Assembly: GCA_907165065.1 (NCBI GenBank)
Contig: OU015529.1
Location: 11,848,554-11,912,553, forward strand
Direction of reading: 5' to 3'
From: Caprimulgus europaeus
Taxonomy: Eukaryota; Chordata; Aves; Caprimulgiformes; Caprimulgidae
DNA length: 64,000 nt
Position numbers and translations under genes: made by a program
The notes under the pieces: generated by a model
What the model saw: the letters and a program-made list of their open reading frames with translations, nothing else
Told to the model about the DNA's origin: nothing
Database searches by the model: none
Shown: in pieces, positions 41,201-64,000 of the stretch
How positions within the stretch are numbered: position 1 is the stretch's first letter
Layout: every line of letters starts with the position of its first letter

Positions 41201-44200
41201 ACATGAGTCACCTGAGTGGCGAGTTCACAAAAATCACTGCTCTTCATCTGCTGTGCATTACCCTTACTCCGATGGGATGATTGTTAGCTAAAAGCCAAAA
41301 CCAAGCAAGTCACATAATAGCAATGTTTGTACTTTAGGCTGAGCCTTCAGTTCTTTCTAATTTTAGTGAGCTAGCACCACCCCTACATGTCATGCTGATT
41401 ACCCCAAGAGTAACAGCATCTGTCATGCTACCAGCAAGTAACATCTGAGGTGTTATGGTTTTGTTATGCTCTTAGGGATAATAATTAACCATTGATGGAA
41501 AGGAAACCACTACAATAAAGGATGATCCCACTGTACAACTCGTTGAACAAGTTGTCATGACTTGCCAAAGAGAATCCATAGCAGAGCTAAGGTGCTACTT
41601 GCCTGGATCACCATCATAGCACTCTTCCCTACCGTATCAAGCCAAGCAGCATGAGATCTGGAAGATGATTAAAGGAAAATAAGGTCATGGCTCTTCAGCT
41701 GGGCACATTTCCATATCAGTTCTGGAGTGTGAAGAACCTCCTAGATGGCTTTAGATATCAGATAAGTATCAGAGAAACAAAAAATTCTGGCAGGTCCCAG
41801 ACTCCACTGGGTTTTACAGTAGCAGCCATACTCTGAGTCACAGGAAAGAGCTGTGCTTTGGCTGAAAGCTGCCTATTAGCCTTGCGTGCTCATAAGAGAT
41901 TCTGCATAGCACCCTGCACCCAGCATGCACCTGCCACATTTGCATAATTTGCAGTATTAGAGTAGAAAGAGGATTACAAAAGCAGTGACTGAGGCAATAT
42001 TCAGCTCCAAATGGATGTGTTGCTACTACCCAGCTATAATAGGCTGCCAACAGAACTGCTTTAGATAGATTTGTCACTTCCTTAGCCTCATTGTCCCTTC
42101 ATTCTTCTCCTAACCTCTGTATTACTCTACTAATGCCTCTCCCAGCTTCTATTTCCTCACACTTCACACCACAATCTACATTTTGCCCATCTGTAGCACT
42201 CTGCTGCTGCACCACTCTCCCCCTTTCTCCCACTCATGATGTGATACCTTTCTTTGTGCCAGCATCTCTGCTTCAGCCACAACAAACCAAGATCAACTAC
42301 ACCAGGATCCTGCTTTTGACAGTGACCACTGGCAGACACCCGAGGAAGACAGTAAGAATCATCCGCTTTCCCCTTCACAGGTGGAGCCTTCCCCCTTCTT
42401 CTGCCCCTCACCTTGCTGTCAGTCAGCACTTGCTCCCACTCCTGACCACGTGAGGATACAAAAGATCCTAATAACTAGGTTTGAGAGGAACAAGAGCAAA
42501 GCTTTACAAGAGCTCGCCATCTGGACAGTGCTTGGTATAGAGCTGTCACTCAGTGCCACATCCACGTGCCAAGTCAGATCTATCATTAGAGAGATGCCTG
42601 TACTCATGGGCTATATTCACAGCTGAGGCAGGGCAAATCTCAAAGAACTACTCTCCATTTTCACACACTCTCTTTCATCTCAGGCAATGTTGTAGAAGCA
42701 GTGTCCCTGATCTGGCACTGCAACGTGCTATTGCTGCATCCCAGACAGCAAAACAAGCACCAAAGGTAACAAGGGATTGCTCCTCCCAAGCACACTGTGA
42801 GAGGCAGGAGATTCTTTCTTCCCATTCAGGCTCCTGTTCCCCTTAAACAATTTCAATTTTTCTGCAGCAAACTGCTGTCTCCCCTAATCTAAAACCCACA
42901 GCAGTAAGTGCACTTAGCCACCTCTGTATTTTGCAGTCTAGAAAAAGAGAGAATGGCTGTTGTGCTGGCACAGGAAGCGTATGCAGCAGCCGCACACAAA
43001 CCTGCTGACCTGGCACAACATTCAGCTGAAATGCAGAACTCTTTTCCCATGCAACTCATTGCTAGCATTTAATTGTGAACACCACAGAAAAAGCTAAGGG
43101 ATTTGGAAGGAGGTTATGGGAAGCAGAGCAAGATCTGGAATGCTGTTCTCCAGTCCAGAGAGCAGTCAGGGAAAGAGAGCAGAGGCTGCCTGGACAAGTG
43201 GGGAAGGTTGAGAAGCTAACACCGTGCAATAGCCTGTCTCCAAGAACAAATAAGACTGGATCGCCACAGAAATCAAGTTTCATAGCAGCTCTCATGCCCA
43301 CTGTAAAAGGTACATAAATCACATCAGTAATGAAAGAGTAATAAATCAGGTAAGCATTGCATGATTGGATTTGGGGGGAGCAAAGAAATTCAGCATGGTG
43401 TTTGCAGAAGGTCAAAGTCCCTGACTAAAAAGGGGTGGCTTTGGATCTGAAGGAACACAGGTTTTCATGAGTGCTCACTTTAATTGCTAACATGTAGATG
43501 TGCAAGTCACATGATTCAATACAAGCATATAAATCAAGTGTGAATCAAATTCAAAACTGAATGTCAGGAAATTGAAATGTAAAACAAGCAGAGTGTAAAG
43601 AACTGCTGATCTGTTGTCAATTATGTCAAGTTCAGACCCTCTTTTTGATGTAAGGTTCTCAACTCTGATATAGATATGTCTTACACTTTTATTTATACCA
43701 AGAGGTCTCATCTCCTCTGGATTGCACAGAGGAGTTTTGATAGTTGAATAATTACTCACACATTGAAGGAACAGACTTCATCGTGCCTTCTGTCATGGTG
43801 TCTTATGACTCTTAAGTCCAAATCACTGACAAATGCTGGATCTATTTGTCTGTAACTGCAGAAATGGAAGAATAGCTGCATGCCTCACCTGTTGCCTTTC
43901 TAAAGGGCTCTAAAATAATAATATAACTATCAGAGAGGTAGATCAGAGATAGAAGTTTCAAAAGCCTCAGTTCCTCCCTGTGCAAGAAGCTCTTCTGAGC
44001 ACTAAGTTTATCTGCTTGCTCCCCTTTGTACTTATCTGAAGCCTGACTCAGTTTTGAAAGTCTAATTTTCTGATTAGCTAGCATGAGACTTCCTAAGGAC
44101 TGAGTTTTTTCCTGAATCTAAGATAGCTTAAATCACTATGATGTGATCTGTAGGTGGCAGAAAGCTGCATCTAGACATTTGTACTTGGCAGTTGGTAGAG

Positions 44201-44224
44201 AAGCTGCTCTAACACTATGTGCAG

Positions 44225-44432
44225 AAAGAAAAGAAAAGAAAAGAAAAGAAAAGAAAAGAAAAGAAAAGAAAAGAAAAGAAAAGAAAAGAAAAGAAAAGAA
44301 AAGAAAAGAAAAGAAAAGAAAAGAAAAGAAAAGAAAAGAAAAGAAAAGAAAAGAAAAGAAAAGAAAAGAAAAGAAAAGAAAAGAAAAGAAAAGAAAAGAA
44401 AAGAAAAGAAAAGAAAAGAAAAGAAAGAAAAG
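44225..44432 (+). repeat. (AAAAG)n microsatellite, about 40 units
   Basis: G residues recur every 5 bp from 44,228 to 44,423 without interruption, giving about 40 perfect pentamers. One-base-short units flank each end. The strand is pure purine over more than 200 bp. Lys/Arg/Glu open frames across it are artefacts. Confidence 0.97.
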
Positions 44433-58408
<13,976 letters not shown>

Positions 58409-58427
58409 TTAAGGGCTCCTTCCCGCA

Positions 58428-58435
58428 CACGTGAC
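58428..58435. promoter_or_regulatory. E-box CACGTGAC
   Basis: CACGTGAC is a USF/MITF-type E-box in the promoter. A second copy of the same octamer lies at 58,493-58,500. Confidence 0.55.
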
Positions 58436-58492
58436 CCGAAGGCCGCGTGAGGCAGCCGCGTTGCTCGGCCGACCAGCGCTGCGCGCCGGCAG

Positions 58493-58500
58493 CACGTGAC
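58493..58500. promoter_or_regulatory. E-box CACGTGAC, second copy
   Basis: This octamer is identical to the one at 58,428-58,435. It lies about 12 bp upstream of a second CGCG element. Confidence 0.55.
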
Positions 58501-58511
58501 CGGCGGGGCGC

Positions 58512-58520
58512 TCTCGCGAG
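58512..58520. promoter_or_regulatory. TCTCGCGAG (BANP-type) site near the inferred start
   Basis: TCTCGCGAG lies about 20-30 bp upstream of the inferred SMNDC1 start, a usual position for this element in TATA-less promoters. No TATA box is seen. Confidence 0.6.
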
Positions 58521-58539
58521 CTCCGGCGCGCGCTGGGCC

Positions 58540-58666
58540 TTTCCCCGCCCCTCCCCCCCCCCCGGCCTGCGGCGAAGGAGGCGGAAGCGGCCGCGGCCCG
58601 ACGGAACCCCGAGCGGCGTCACCCCGCCAGCCCCCGGCCCGGCCTGGGCCCCGCACTCCCGCCGAG
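58540..58666 (+). other. SMNDC1: SMNDC1 5'UTR exon 1 (start estimated)
   Basis: This GC-rich leader ends at CCGAG before GTGAGA, a near-consensus splice donor at 58,667. It contains no ATG. The left boundary is an estimate, based on a CCTTTCC initiator-like pyrimidine stretch and position relative to the promoter motifs. Confidence 0.6.
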
Positions 58667-59109
58667 GTGAGAACCGGCGGCTCCTCGCCGCCCCCGCGCC
58701 TCCCCCTCCGCCGGCCTCGTCCTTCCCGCGCTGACGGAGCCCGGGCCCGGGCCTAGGCCTGAGTCTGGGCCTGTTCGCCGGCGCGGGCCCTTCCTGACGG
58801 GCCCGGCTCCCCTTCCTCGCCGTTGCGCCGCGCCCCGAGTCGCCCGGCTCGGCCGACAAGGAGCGGGGGGGCCTGTGCCGGGCCGTTGGCTGCCGGGGGG
58901 GGCCGGTTCCCGGGTGCCGCCGGGGATCTCGCTGCTGGAAACGCGAGGGCCGTGGCGTGTGGCAGTCGGAGGGAACGGCCGTGCTGTGAGGGTGTGGATA
59001 ACGTCGAGGCTGCCCACAGACCCCGCCGCTTCCCGCTAACGCGTTTTCCCTGTGCACGCCGGCAGGCGCGTGTTTCAGCTTTATTTTTTTTTCTTTTTTA
59101 TTTTTTTAG

Positions 59110-59147
59110 AAATTGCCTGGGAGTAGTTGAACAGTACAGAAATTAAG
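59110..59147 (+). other. SMNDC1: Probable 38-nt SMNDC1 5'UTR exon 2
   Basis: A long T-tract ends in TTTTTTTAG (acceptor at 59,108-59,109). The 38 bases that follow are bounded by AAG|GTGAGT, a full-consensus donor at 59,148. The piece contains no ATG and would supply the bases before the start codon (A at -3). Both splice sites are strong, but use of this exon is inferred. It may be skipped, with exon 1 joining directly to 59,323. Confidence 0.6.
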
Positions 59148-59322
59148 GTGAGTAGCAGCTATCTATAGTCAAGTAGTGTGTTACTGCAACTTTGTAGTTG
59201 TAATATTTTAGTCATCGCATTTCTTGTTACTTATTTGCCAGTTTCACTTGTGCCACAAGATGTGGCTAAAAGGCAGCAGGCCTGTTGTTTTGATGTGATG
59301 TGTGTGTGTGCGTTTCTTGCAG
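59148..59322 (+). other. SMNDC1 short intron before the first coding exon
   Basis: This is a 175-bp intron from GTGAGT to TTTCTTGCAG. It carries a short TG run just upstream of the acceptor. Nothing else stands out. Confidence 0.6.
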
Positions 59323-59442
59323 ATGTCGGAAGACCTTGCTAAGCAGTTAGCTAGCTACAAAGCTCAGCTTCAGCAAGTTGAGGCTGCCTTATCTGGGAAT
59401 GCTGAAAATGAAGACTTACTAAAACTGAAGAAAGACTTACAG
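59323..59442 (+). CDS. SMNDC1: SMNDC1 first coding exon, residues 1-40
   Basis: The exon is exactly 120 bp (40 codons), bounded by a TTTCTTGCAG acceptor and a CAG|GTGAGAGT donor, so it ends in phase 0. It starts MSEDLAKQLASYKAQ and ends LKKDLQ, the N-terminal helical region of SMNDC1/SPF30. This region is charged and rich in Leu, Lys and Gln, consistent with a coiled-coil-like helix. The initiator ATG is the first three bases of the exon, directly after the acceptor AG, so the Kozak context comes from the upstream exon. With the 38-nt UTR exon upstream, the -3 base is A, which is favourable. SPF30 acts in the nucleus, where it associates with U2 and tri-snRNP components and is needed for mature spliceosome formation (family knowledge). 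Identification is by protein similarity from memory and is near certain. Confidence 0.97.
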
Positions 59443-60507
59443 GTGAGAGTATGAGTAGCTGAAACTTCAGGGTCTTTAGCAAATGTTTTATTTTTCCTAA
59501 ATGTTTGCATTCCAACAAAAATATGTACTTGGTGAGTTTTTTGCTTTCTTTTCACATAATTTAGTACCATTATGGTGGGATTCGTTTGGAAAAAAAAAAT
59601 ATCAAAGGGTGGCCTCTTTTAGACCTTTTAAACCTGTTAGTAAAACAGATATACTAATTTCTGTAGCAAACTCTTCAGCTAAAAACTTTAGCCAGAGTGA
59701 TGAAAGATATGCCAGTGCTGTCTTTACCATCTCTGTATTTTTTTTAAAGCATTTCTCAGAAAGTAATTATTTTTTGTTGCTTTTACTATGCTGAAGCCTA
59801 ATGGCTGGGCTTAACATTATGCTTTTCTGCTTATTTTTGAGTTGTCAAATAATTTGATCCAGAATCTATTTATTTGTTACATGCCTTTGCAAGGATAAAA
59901 GCTTTAGAATGTAGTTCGGTATTTCTTGGATGTCTGAGCCTTGGTTGCATTAAGGTTTTTCAATGAGAAAGGAAAGAAATAGTGTTCTTTGTTTGCCACC
60001 TGTGTTTTTTTAAACATTTGAGAGGTTATCACATTCTTAGGAGCTAAAAACCATTTCCATTCCTGAGGGTATTGTGTGGTGACAGGAAGACCACCAGCCT
60101 CATTTTAAGTCAGTAAGTGGTCTTTTAGATTCTTGTGCATATAAAAACACATTGGCATATTAAAAAAACAACCAACCAACCAACCAAAACAGCAGTACTG
60201 TTAAAATTTGTCATGAGAGTGCAAGATGCTGCTTCATTTCTGTTGTGGATTGCTTCAGCCATCAGATCTAAAAATACATCAAACAGCGCAGTACAAGATT
60301 CAGTGACCGCTGCTCTGCATGGGAACAACAGCCATAAAAACAGTGCTTCAGCCAACGTATGAGCAGTGCCTCAAACTGGTGATCTTCAGATTTCCTTTTA
60401 AATTATACAGGCTTTGCACCCACAAGGCACTTTATAGATCATCTTAATGTCCTTTGTTGTACACTGTTAAAAGCATGTGTATATTTTTATATTTTTAAAA
60501 TGCACAG

Positions 60508-60625
60508 CAAAACCCATATGGGATGATATTTCCGATACCAACACGACCTCGGCTTTGATATGCAGAGATCATTGATGTGAAAGGACAACTTGCAAACTTT
60601 TTAATAAAAGCTTTCTGCACAGAAT
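60508..60625 (+). other. Candidate alternative stop-containing exon in the SMNDC1 intron
   Basis: A T-rich stretch ending TGCACAG is followed, in the phase-0 frame of the upstream coding exon, by 16 open codons (starting QNPYG and ending RPRL) and then TGA at 60,556-60,558. An AATAAA lies at 60,603-60,608, so the piece could be an intronic terminal exon. Alternatively it could be a cassette exon using a weak donor (AT|GTGAAA near 60,574, or AAAAG|GTTTGC near 60,659). Three CpGs in about 25 bp of otherwise AT-rich intron suggest constraint. Either use would truncate SMNDC1 to about 56 residues or trigger decay. There is no transcript evidence; this is inference from sequence alone. Confidence 0.3.
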
Positions 60626-60766
60626 GGGGAAGATCTTTACACTTTCGTCCCCAAAAGGTTTGCTATCCATATGTTCCACCTTGAAAATGACGTAATGTTT
60701 TGCAGACTTAATATATGCCAACCTAACAACTGTAAAAACGGGTTCAATGCTTCAGTGTCCTGACCA

Positions 60767-60846
60767 AATAGCTTTCAAATTAGCTCAAAAAAGATTGTTA
60801 CAATGTACAATAGCTTTCAAATTAGTTAAAAAAGATTGTTACAATG
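60767..60846 (+). repeat. 42-bp imperfect tandem duplication in the SMNDC1 intron
   Basis: The unit starting AATAGCTTTCAAATTAG and ending GATTGTTACAATG occurs at 60,767 and again at 60,809. The copies differ by a small indel or substitution (GCTC versus GTT). Confidence 0.92.
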
Positions 60847-63331
60847 CAATTGAAACATTTTTTCTGTCATAAATAGTGATGCACTACTCAGTTTATTCCT
60901 GAGTTACAAGATTAAAATAAATATTACAAGAATTTTTTATAAATACTTTGGTTTTCACCTTTTGTTTTGCTGAAGTGCTTCCAGGGCAGTGTCTATGCAC
61001 CCAAGGTCTAAACCTACCTTTTGTATCAAGTAGAATTGATGGCAGCTGTCATCTTCTCTAAGTGGAGATGATATCTGTGGGCGTTGTGTTCTGGAGTGTA
61101 GAGCTCCAGCTGGTTTTGTTGGTCAGGAAAAGACTTGGCCAACTCTAACTGGTGTTCTCTGTGGGCCACACCTTCATGTCACAGGGATGTGGCATCCAAC
61201 CACATTGTTCAACCCATTTGGCTGTCCTGAGCTGCTGTGGTAGTCCAACTCGTGCTCAGGAATTTTCTTTGAATGAACTATTCTGTTAAAGACGTTAGAA
61301 CTGCCTCACAGGTAGCAATAAAAATGAATATTTCTATTTTGTGTGCTTAGCACTATGATGTGTGGATATCAGATGAAGATTTTTACCAAGAGTGTGCTCT
61401 TTGTAGCCTGGTGACTTCATGAAATTCAAAGAATCCTTGACAGACTTGTCTGAAATTGTTCACATTTGAGTTCTACCATAAGCCATCTAGGAATGTGGCA
61501 AGAGTAAGTCAACAGTTCCATATTCCTGGTAGTCTACATAGCTGAAACACTCACTTTTAGGTAGCTTGTGCCTGATGTATTGTATTTCACCTGCTTCAGA
61601 CCACGCTGCCTCTGGGATTTGCAGAATCCAGCTGTCTGTATGTTGAGGAATAGTTTGGAGTTTTGCATCTGGGAGGGAAAGTTAGGCTAATGCTGTGTGT
61701 TCTGCAGAGCGCTCTCAAATTAGGTAACTTGATAATCAAAGTCTGTTCTGCTTCAGCTGTAGAATTATGGAAAATGGAGACCAAAGTAGTAGAAACAATT
61801 GTAAGCACATTTCTGTGCTTACAGTTGCTACTGACTGTGCTTACTGTTGCACTTAATAACTAGCAGCTCCTCTAAAAGAGCAGAACCTTTGTTAGGAAGG
61901 TGTTGGACATTCAGACAGTAACAGCTACAACAGAAACAGTTAGGCCATTCATGCCAGTTGTATAGTTTATCAGATAAAAATGCAAGTAAATTCATGTTGT
62001 ATTAACTTCTTATTTGGGAACTGCTTATGATCCTTTAGGTTCTTGAGGACTGAAAACAGCTTTACAGCTTTTTCCTGAGCTAGTCTTTGTACCCTGTATG
62101 TGAACTGGGATGTGAAACCACCAGGAAAGTTCAGGCTCCACTGAGCCTCAGTTGAACACTGTTTATGTGTAACCCTCCCCTCATTTAAATATTTACTGGT
62201 AGTTGGGAGAGTGACAATGTTTCATGCTGAGATACTCTAAGCTAAAGAACTTTTCTTCTCTAAGGACTGCAGAGTTGCTTTGCCTTGTACACAATGTTTA
62301 AATGGCCCTTTAGGTGCTGGCTCCTTTGACTTTTAACACTAGAGAAAACCAGTGGTCTTGATCAGGCAGAGTTTGTACATTGACAGGAAGTTGGGGAGGG
62401 GCTTTTGCCTGCTGCTGTCTGCAAATGAATAATATTTAAAACAACTGGAAAAACTTGTTATTTGGTTGTCTTGTTAGGATAGCAAAGGAAGGCCTGACCT
62501 GAAATCTGAAGGTCAGGGAATTCGGAGGAAAAACAAACACATCAAAATGATATAAGGAAGTCAGTTTCTGTAGTGTGCCTCTGAGTGCTTTCTGTAAATG
62601 AGAGGGCTTTACAGAGTGGCAGTCTTGGAAGGCACTCTTCCACCCTGGCTCTGGGTGCTTCAGTTCAGCCAATCCACATATTTTTGAGTAAACTGAGAAA
62701 TATTTCATCACTTAGAAATGCTGAAATTATACTTGTAGCTGTGTATTTTAGAGATTACTATATATAATATAGCTAGTCAGTCCCAAACAGGAAGGGTGGA
62801 GGGAACTGCCAGCTAGAGAGAGAATAAAAGTTTTGTGTCCTTTCATGTTTTGTCTTCAGAGCTTTGTCCTGCTGAGTACTCTGCCACAGGTTGTGCATTT
62901 TTTATTTATTTTTTATTTTTTTTGGTCAGTAACAAATGGCACTTGCAGCCATGTGTGTAGAATCACACCATTGATGTTTTCTTTCTTGAGACTGTCTAAC
63001 TGTGTCTTTGTGCCTATGGATAAACAATTCAGCTAGAAGGAAATAGTATAAAAATAATGAGCTACTTTGTGAAATTTTGAGGAGGGCACAGGCAACTTTA
63101 CTGCAGGACAGTGAGGACAATACATCTTTTTATCTACATTGGCAATGTTTAGTTAAATGGTTAAAAAAACCTCCCAAAACCCCTGACAAAACAAACTTAG
63201 TCCACTTTACATCAGCTATGAATTTAATACAGTAACTTCAAAAAAGCAAGCCAGTAAGTTTGAGGTAAAAATATGCATGGTAACAGTTGAGTTTGAAAAA
63301 TTATTCTTTGTGTGTTTTTTGTCTTTTATAG

Positions 63332-63474
63332 GAAGTCATAGAATTAACCAAAGATCTCCTTTCAACACAACCTTCAGAAACTCTTGCAAGTTCTGACAGT
63401 TCTGCTTCTGCTCTGCCCAGTCACTCCTGGAAGGTTGGGGATAGGTGTATGGCGATATGGAGTGAGGATGGACA
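63332..63474 (+). CDS. SMNDC1: SMNDC1 second coding exon, residues 41-88 (start of the Tudor domain)
   Basis: The 143-bp exon lies between a TTTTATAG acceptor and a GTAAGT donor and leaves phase 2, so the codon after residue 87 is split. It continues in frame from the previous exon as EVIELTKDLLSTQPSE, then a Ser/Ala-rich linker (about residues 58-70), then SWKVGD and CMAIWSEDG. The last part (from about residue 72) is the first strand of the Tudor domain, and Trp83 is expected to be the first aromatic-cage residue that contacts symmetrically dimethylated arginine on Sm proteins (family knowledge). The remaining cage residues are in exons outside the window. Two differences from human as I recall it fall in the Ser-rich linker and one is K78R; all are conservative in position. 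No frameshift or stop is seen. Confidence 0.97.
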
Positions 63475-64000
63475 GTAAGTGTAGAAACTTCTCTAACAGT
63501 TACATGAAATAGTTCAATGGTAAGAAACTTTCATTCAGTTTGAACTGCCCCTAGGGTGACTAAAAGCAAAAAGAAATTAGGGAAGAAATATTATATTAGG
63601 TATTCCTGTACTGTCTTTATTAAAGGTCAATATTTTAGATAAAAAGCAAAGCAATGTGGGGTCATTTTCTAGAAATGCCCTGTTTGTCACTAACCTTGTA
63701 ATAGTAGGGTAGCACTGGTAAATTACCATCTGCTAACGTAATAAATAGCAGACTTTCATTAATTCCTGTCAGAGCAGTCTTTTGTAAAGGTTTCAGGATG
63801 AATAATTCATAATTAGTCATTGCATTCATCTATATGTAATTGATAGCTATCAAGAAAAATCCTTGGTGTATCTCAGTTTGTGCCACTCATTGGAAATTAA
63901 TTTGGAATCAGAAATGCTGGTTTTTGCTATGAAATTACTAGCTGTGTAATGTAACTGTGGAGTTAATCCACCTTTTGGATTTAGTCTCCTTTACATCAGC
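63475..64000 (+). other. Start of the next SMNDC1 intron (incomplete)
   Basis: The intron begins with the full-consensus donor GTAAGT. The rest of the window is AT-rich intronic sequence in which I see no exon or repeat. Confidence 0.85.

Larger units (their letters stand above)
29716..44224. other. Gene-free intergenic DNA
   Basis: No exon recognised. It holds the MIR-like remnant at 30,741, a short (ATTC)4 at about 31,914, homopolymer tracts, the 17-bp duplication at 35,199, and motif-rich blocks at about 36,960-37,330 and 41,040-41,290 that resemble conserved non-coding elements. Confidence 0.75.
59443..63331 (+). other. SMNDC1 long intron between coding exons (3,889 bp)
   Basis: This phase-0 intron runs from GTGAGAGT to TTTTATAG. 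It is AT-rich with T-runs, a short (CCAA)n stretch at about 60,166-60,187, a 42-bp tandem duplication at 60,767-60,846, and a compositionally distinct block at about 60,480-60,720 that may contain an alternative exon (listed separately). No mobile element was recognised. Confidence 0.9.
58540..64000 (+). other. SMNDC1: SMNDC1 transcription unit, 5' part (runs off the right edge)
   Basis: This is the gene for survival motor neuron domain-containing protein 1 (SPF30), a nuclear Tudor-domain protein needed for spliceosome assembly. Seen: a CpG-island promoter, a UTR exon ending at 58,666 before a GTGAGA donor, a probable 38-nt UTR exon (59,110-59,147), and two coding exons joined in frame (59,323-59,442 and 63,332-63,474). 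The encoded 87 residues match the SMNDC1 N-terminus as I remember it for human almost residue for residue. The human protein is 238 aa, so roughly the first third is here. The left end is an estimate: I place transcription start near the pyrimidine-rich stretch at 58,538-58,560, downstream of the BANP-type and E-box motifs, and it could be shifted by 100 bp or more. No upstream ATG occurs in the inferred spliced 5'UTR. Confidence 0.93.

Noticed and set aside
60500..60720. Small RNA (snoRNA, snRNA) in the SMNDC1 intron
   Set aside because: A GATGATA box-C-like string is present, but I could not find a paired box D with terminal stem at the right spacing, nor similarity to U6, 7SK, Y or vault RNAs.

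Overview
The window looks like a bird (or other archosaur) nuclear chromosome. It holds three fragments of the CR1 LINE with the avian-type 3' end, low overall coding density, AT-rich intergenic DNA with a single sharp CpG island, and a vertebrate split gene with GT-AG introns. There is no bacterial or organellar character.

Layout. Positions 1 to about 57,800 are a gene-poor interval. I find no exon I can defend there. It contains CR1 fragments (23,689-24,145; 28,392-28,852; 29,635-29,715), three degraded MIR/CORE-SINE-like pieces, a long (AAAAG)n microsatellite of about 40 units (44,225-44,432), minor simple repeats, and several blocks that look like conserved non-coding elements by motif content. 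About 57,840-59,060 is a CpG-island promoter. It has a C-rich pentamer array, a perfect 15-copy GGGCTC array, an NRF1-type site, E-boxes and TCTCGCGA-type (BANP) sites. From about 58,540 to the right edge runs the 5' part of SMNDC1 (SPF30, a Tudor-domain spliceosome assembly factor) on the + strand. I see a 5'UTR exon with a donor at 58,666, a probable 38-nt UTR exon, and coding exons 59,323-59,442 and 63,332-63,474. The rest of the gene lies beyond the window.

Context. In human 10q25 the order is MXI1, SMNDC1, DUSP5, with SMNDC1 transcribed away from DUSP5. If synteny holds, the empty 58 kb here is the SMNDC1-DUSP5 intergenic interval and MXI1 should lie to the right. That is known human gene order plus inference, because neither neighbour is in the window.

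The most interesting things are two G-quadruplex-prone arrays on opposite strands, 10 bp apart, in the SMNDC1 promoter, and a possible alternative exon in the long SMNDC1 intron. That exon would introduce a stop after 16 codons and is followed by a polyadenylation signal. I did not find a novel multi-gene system.
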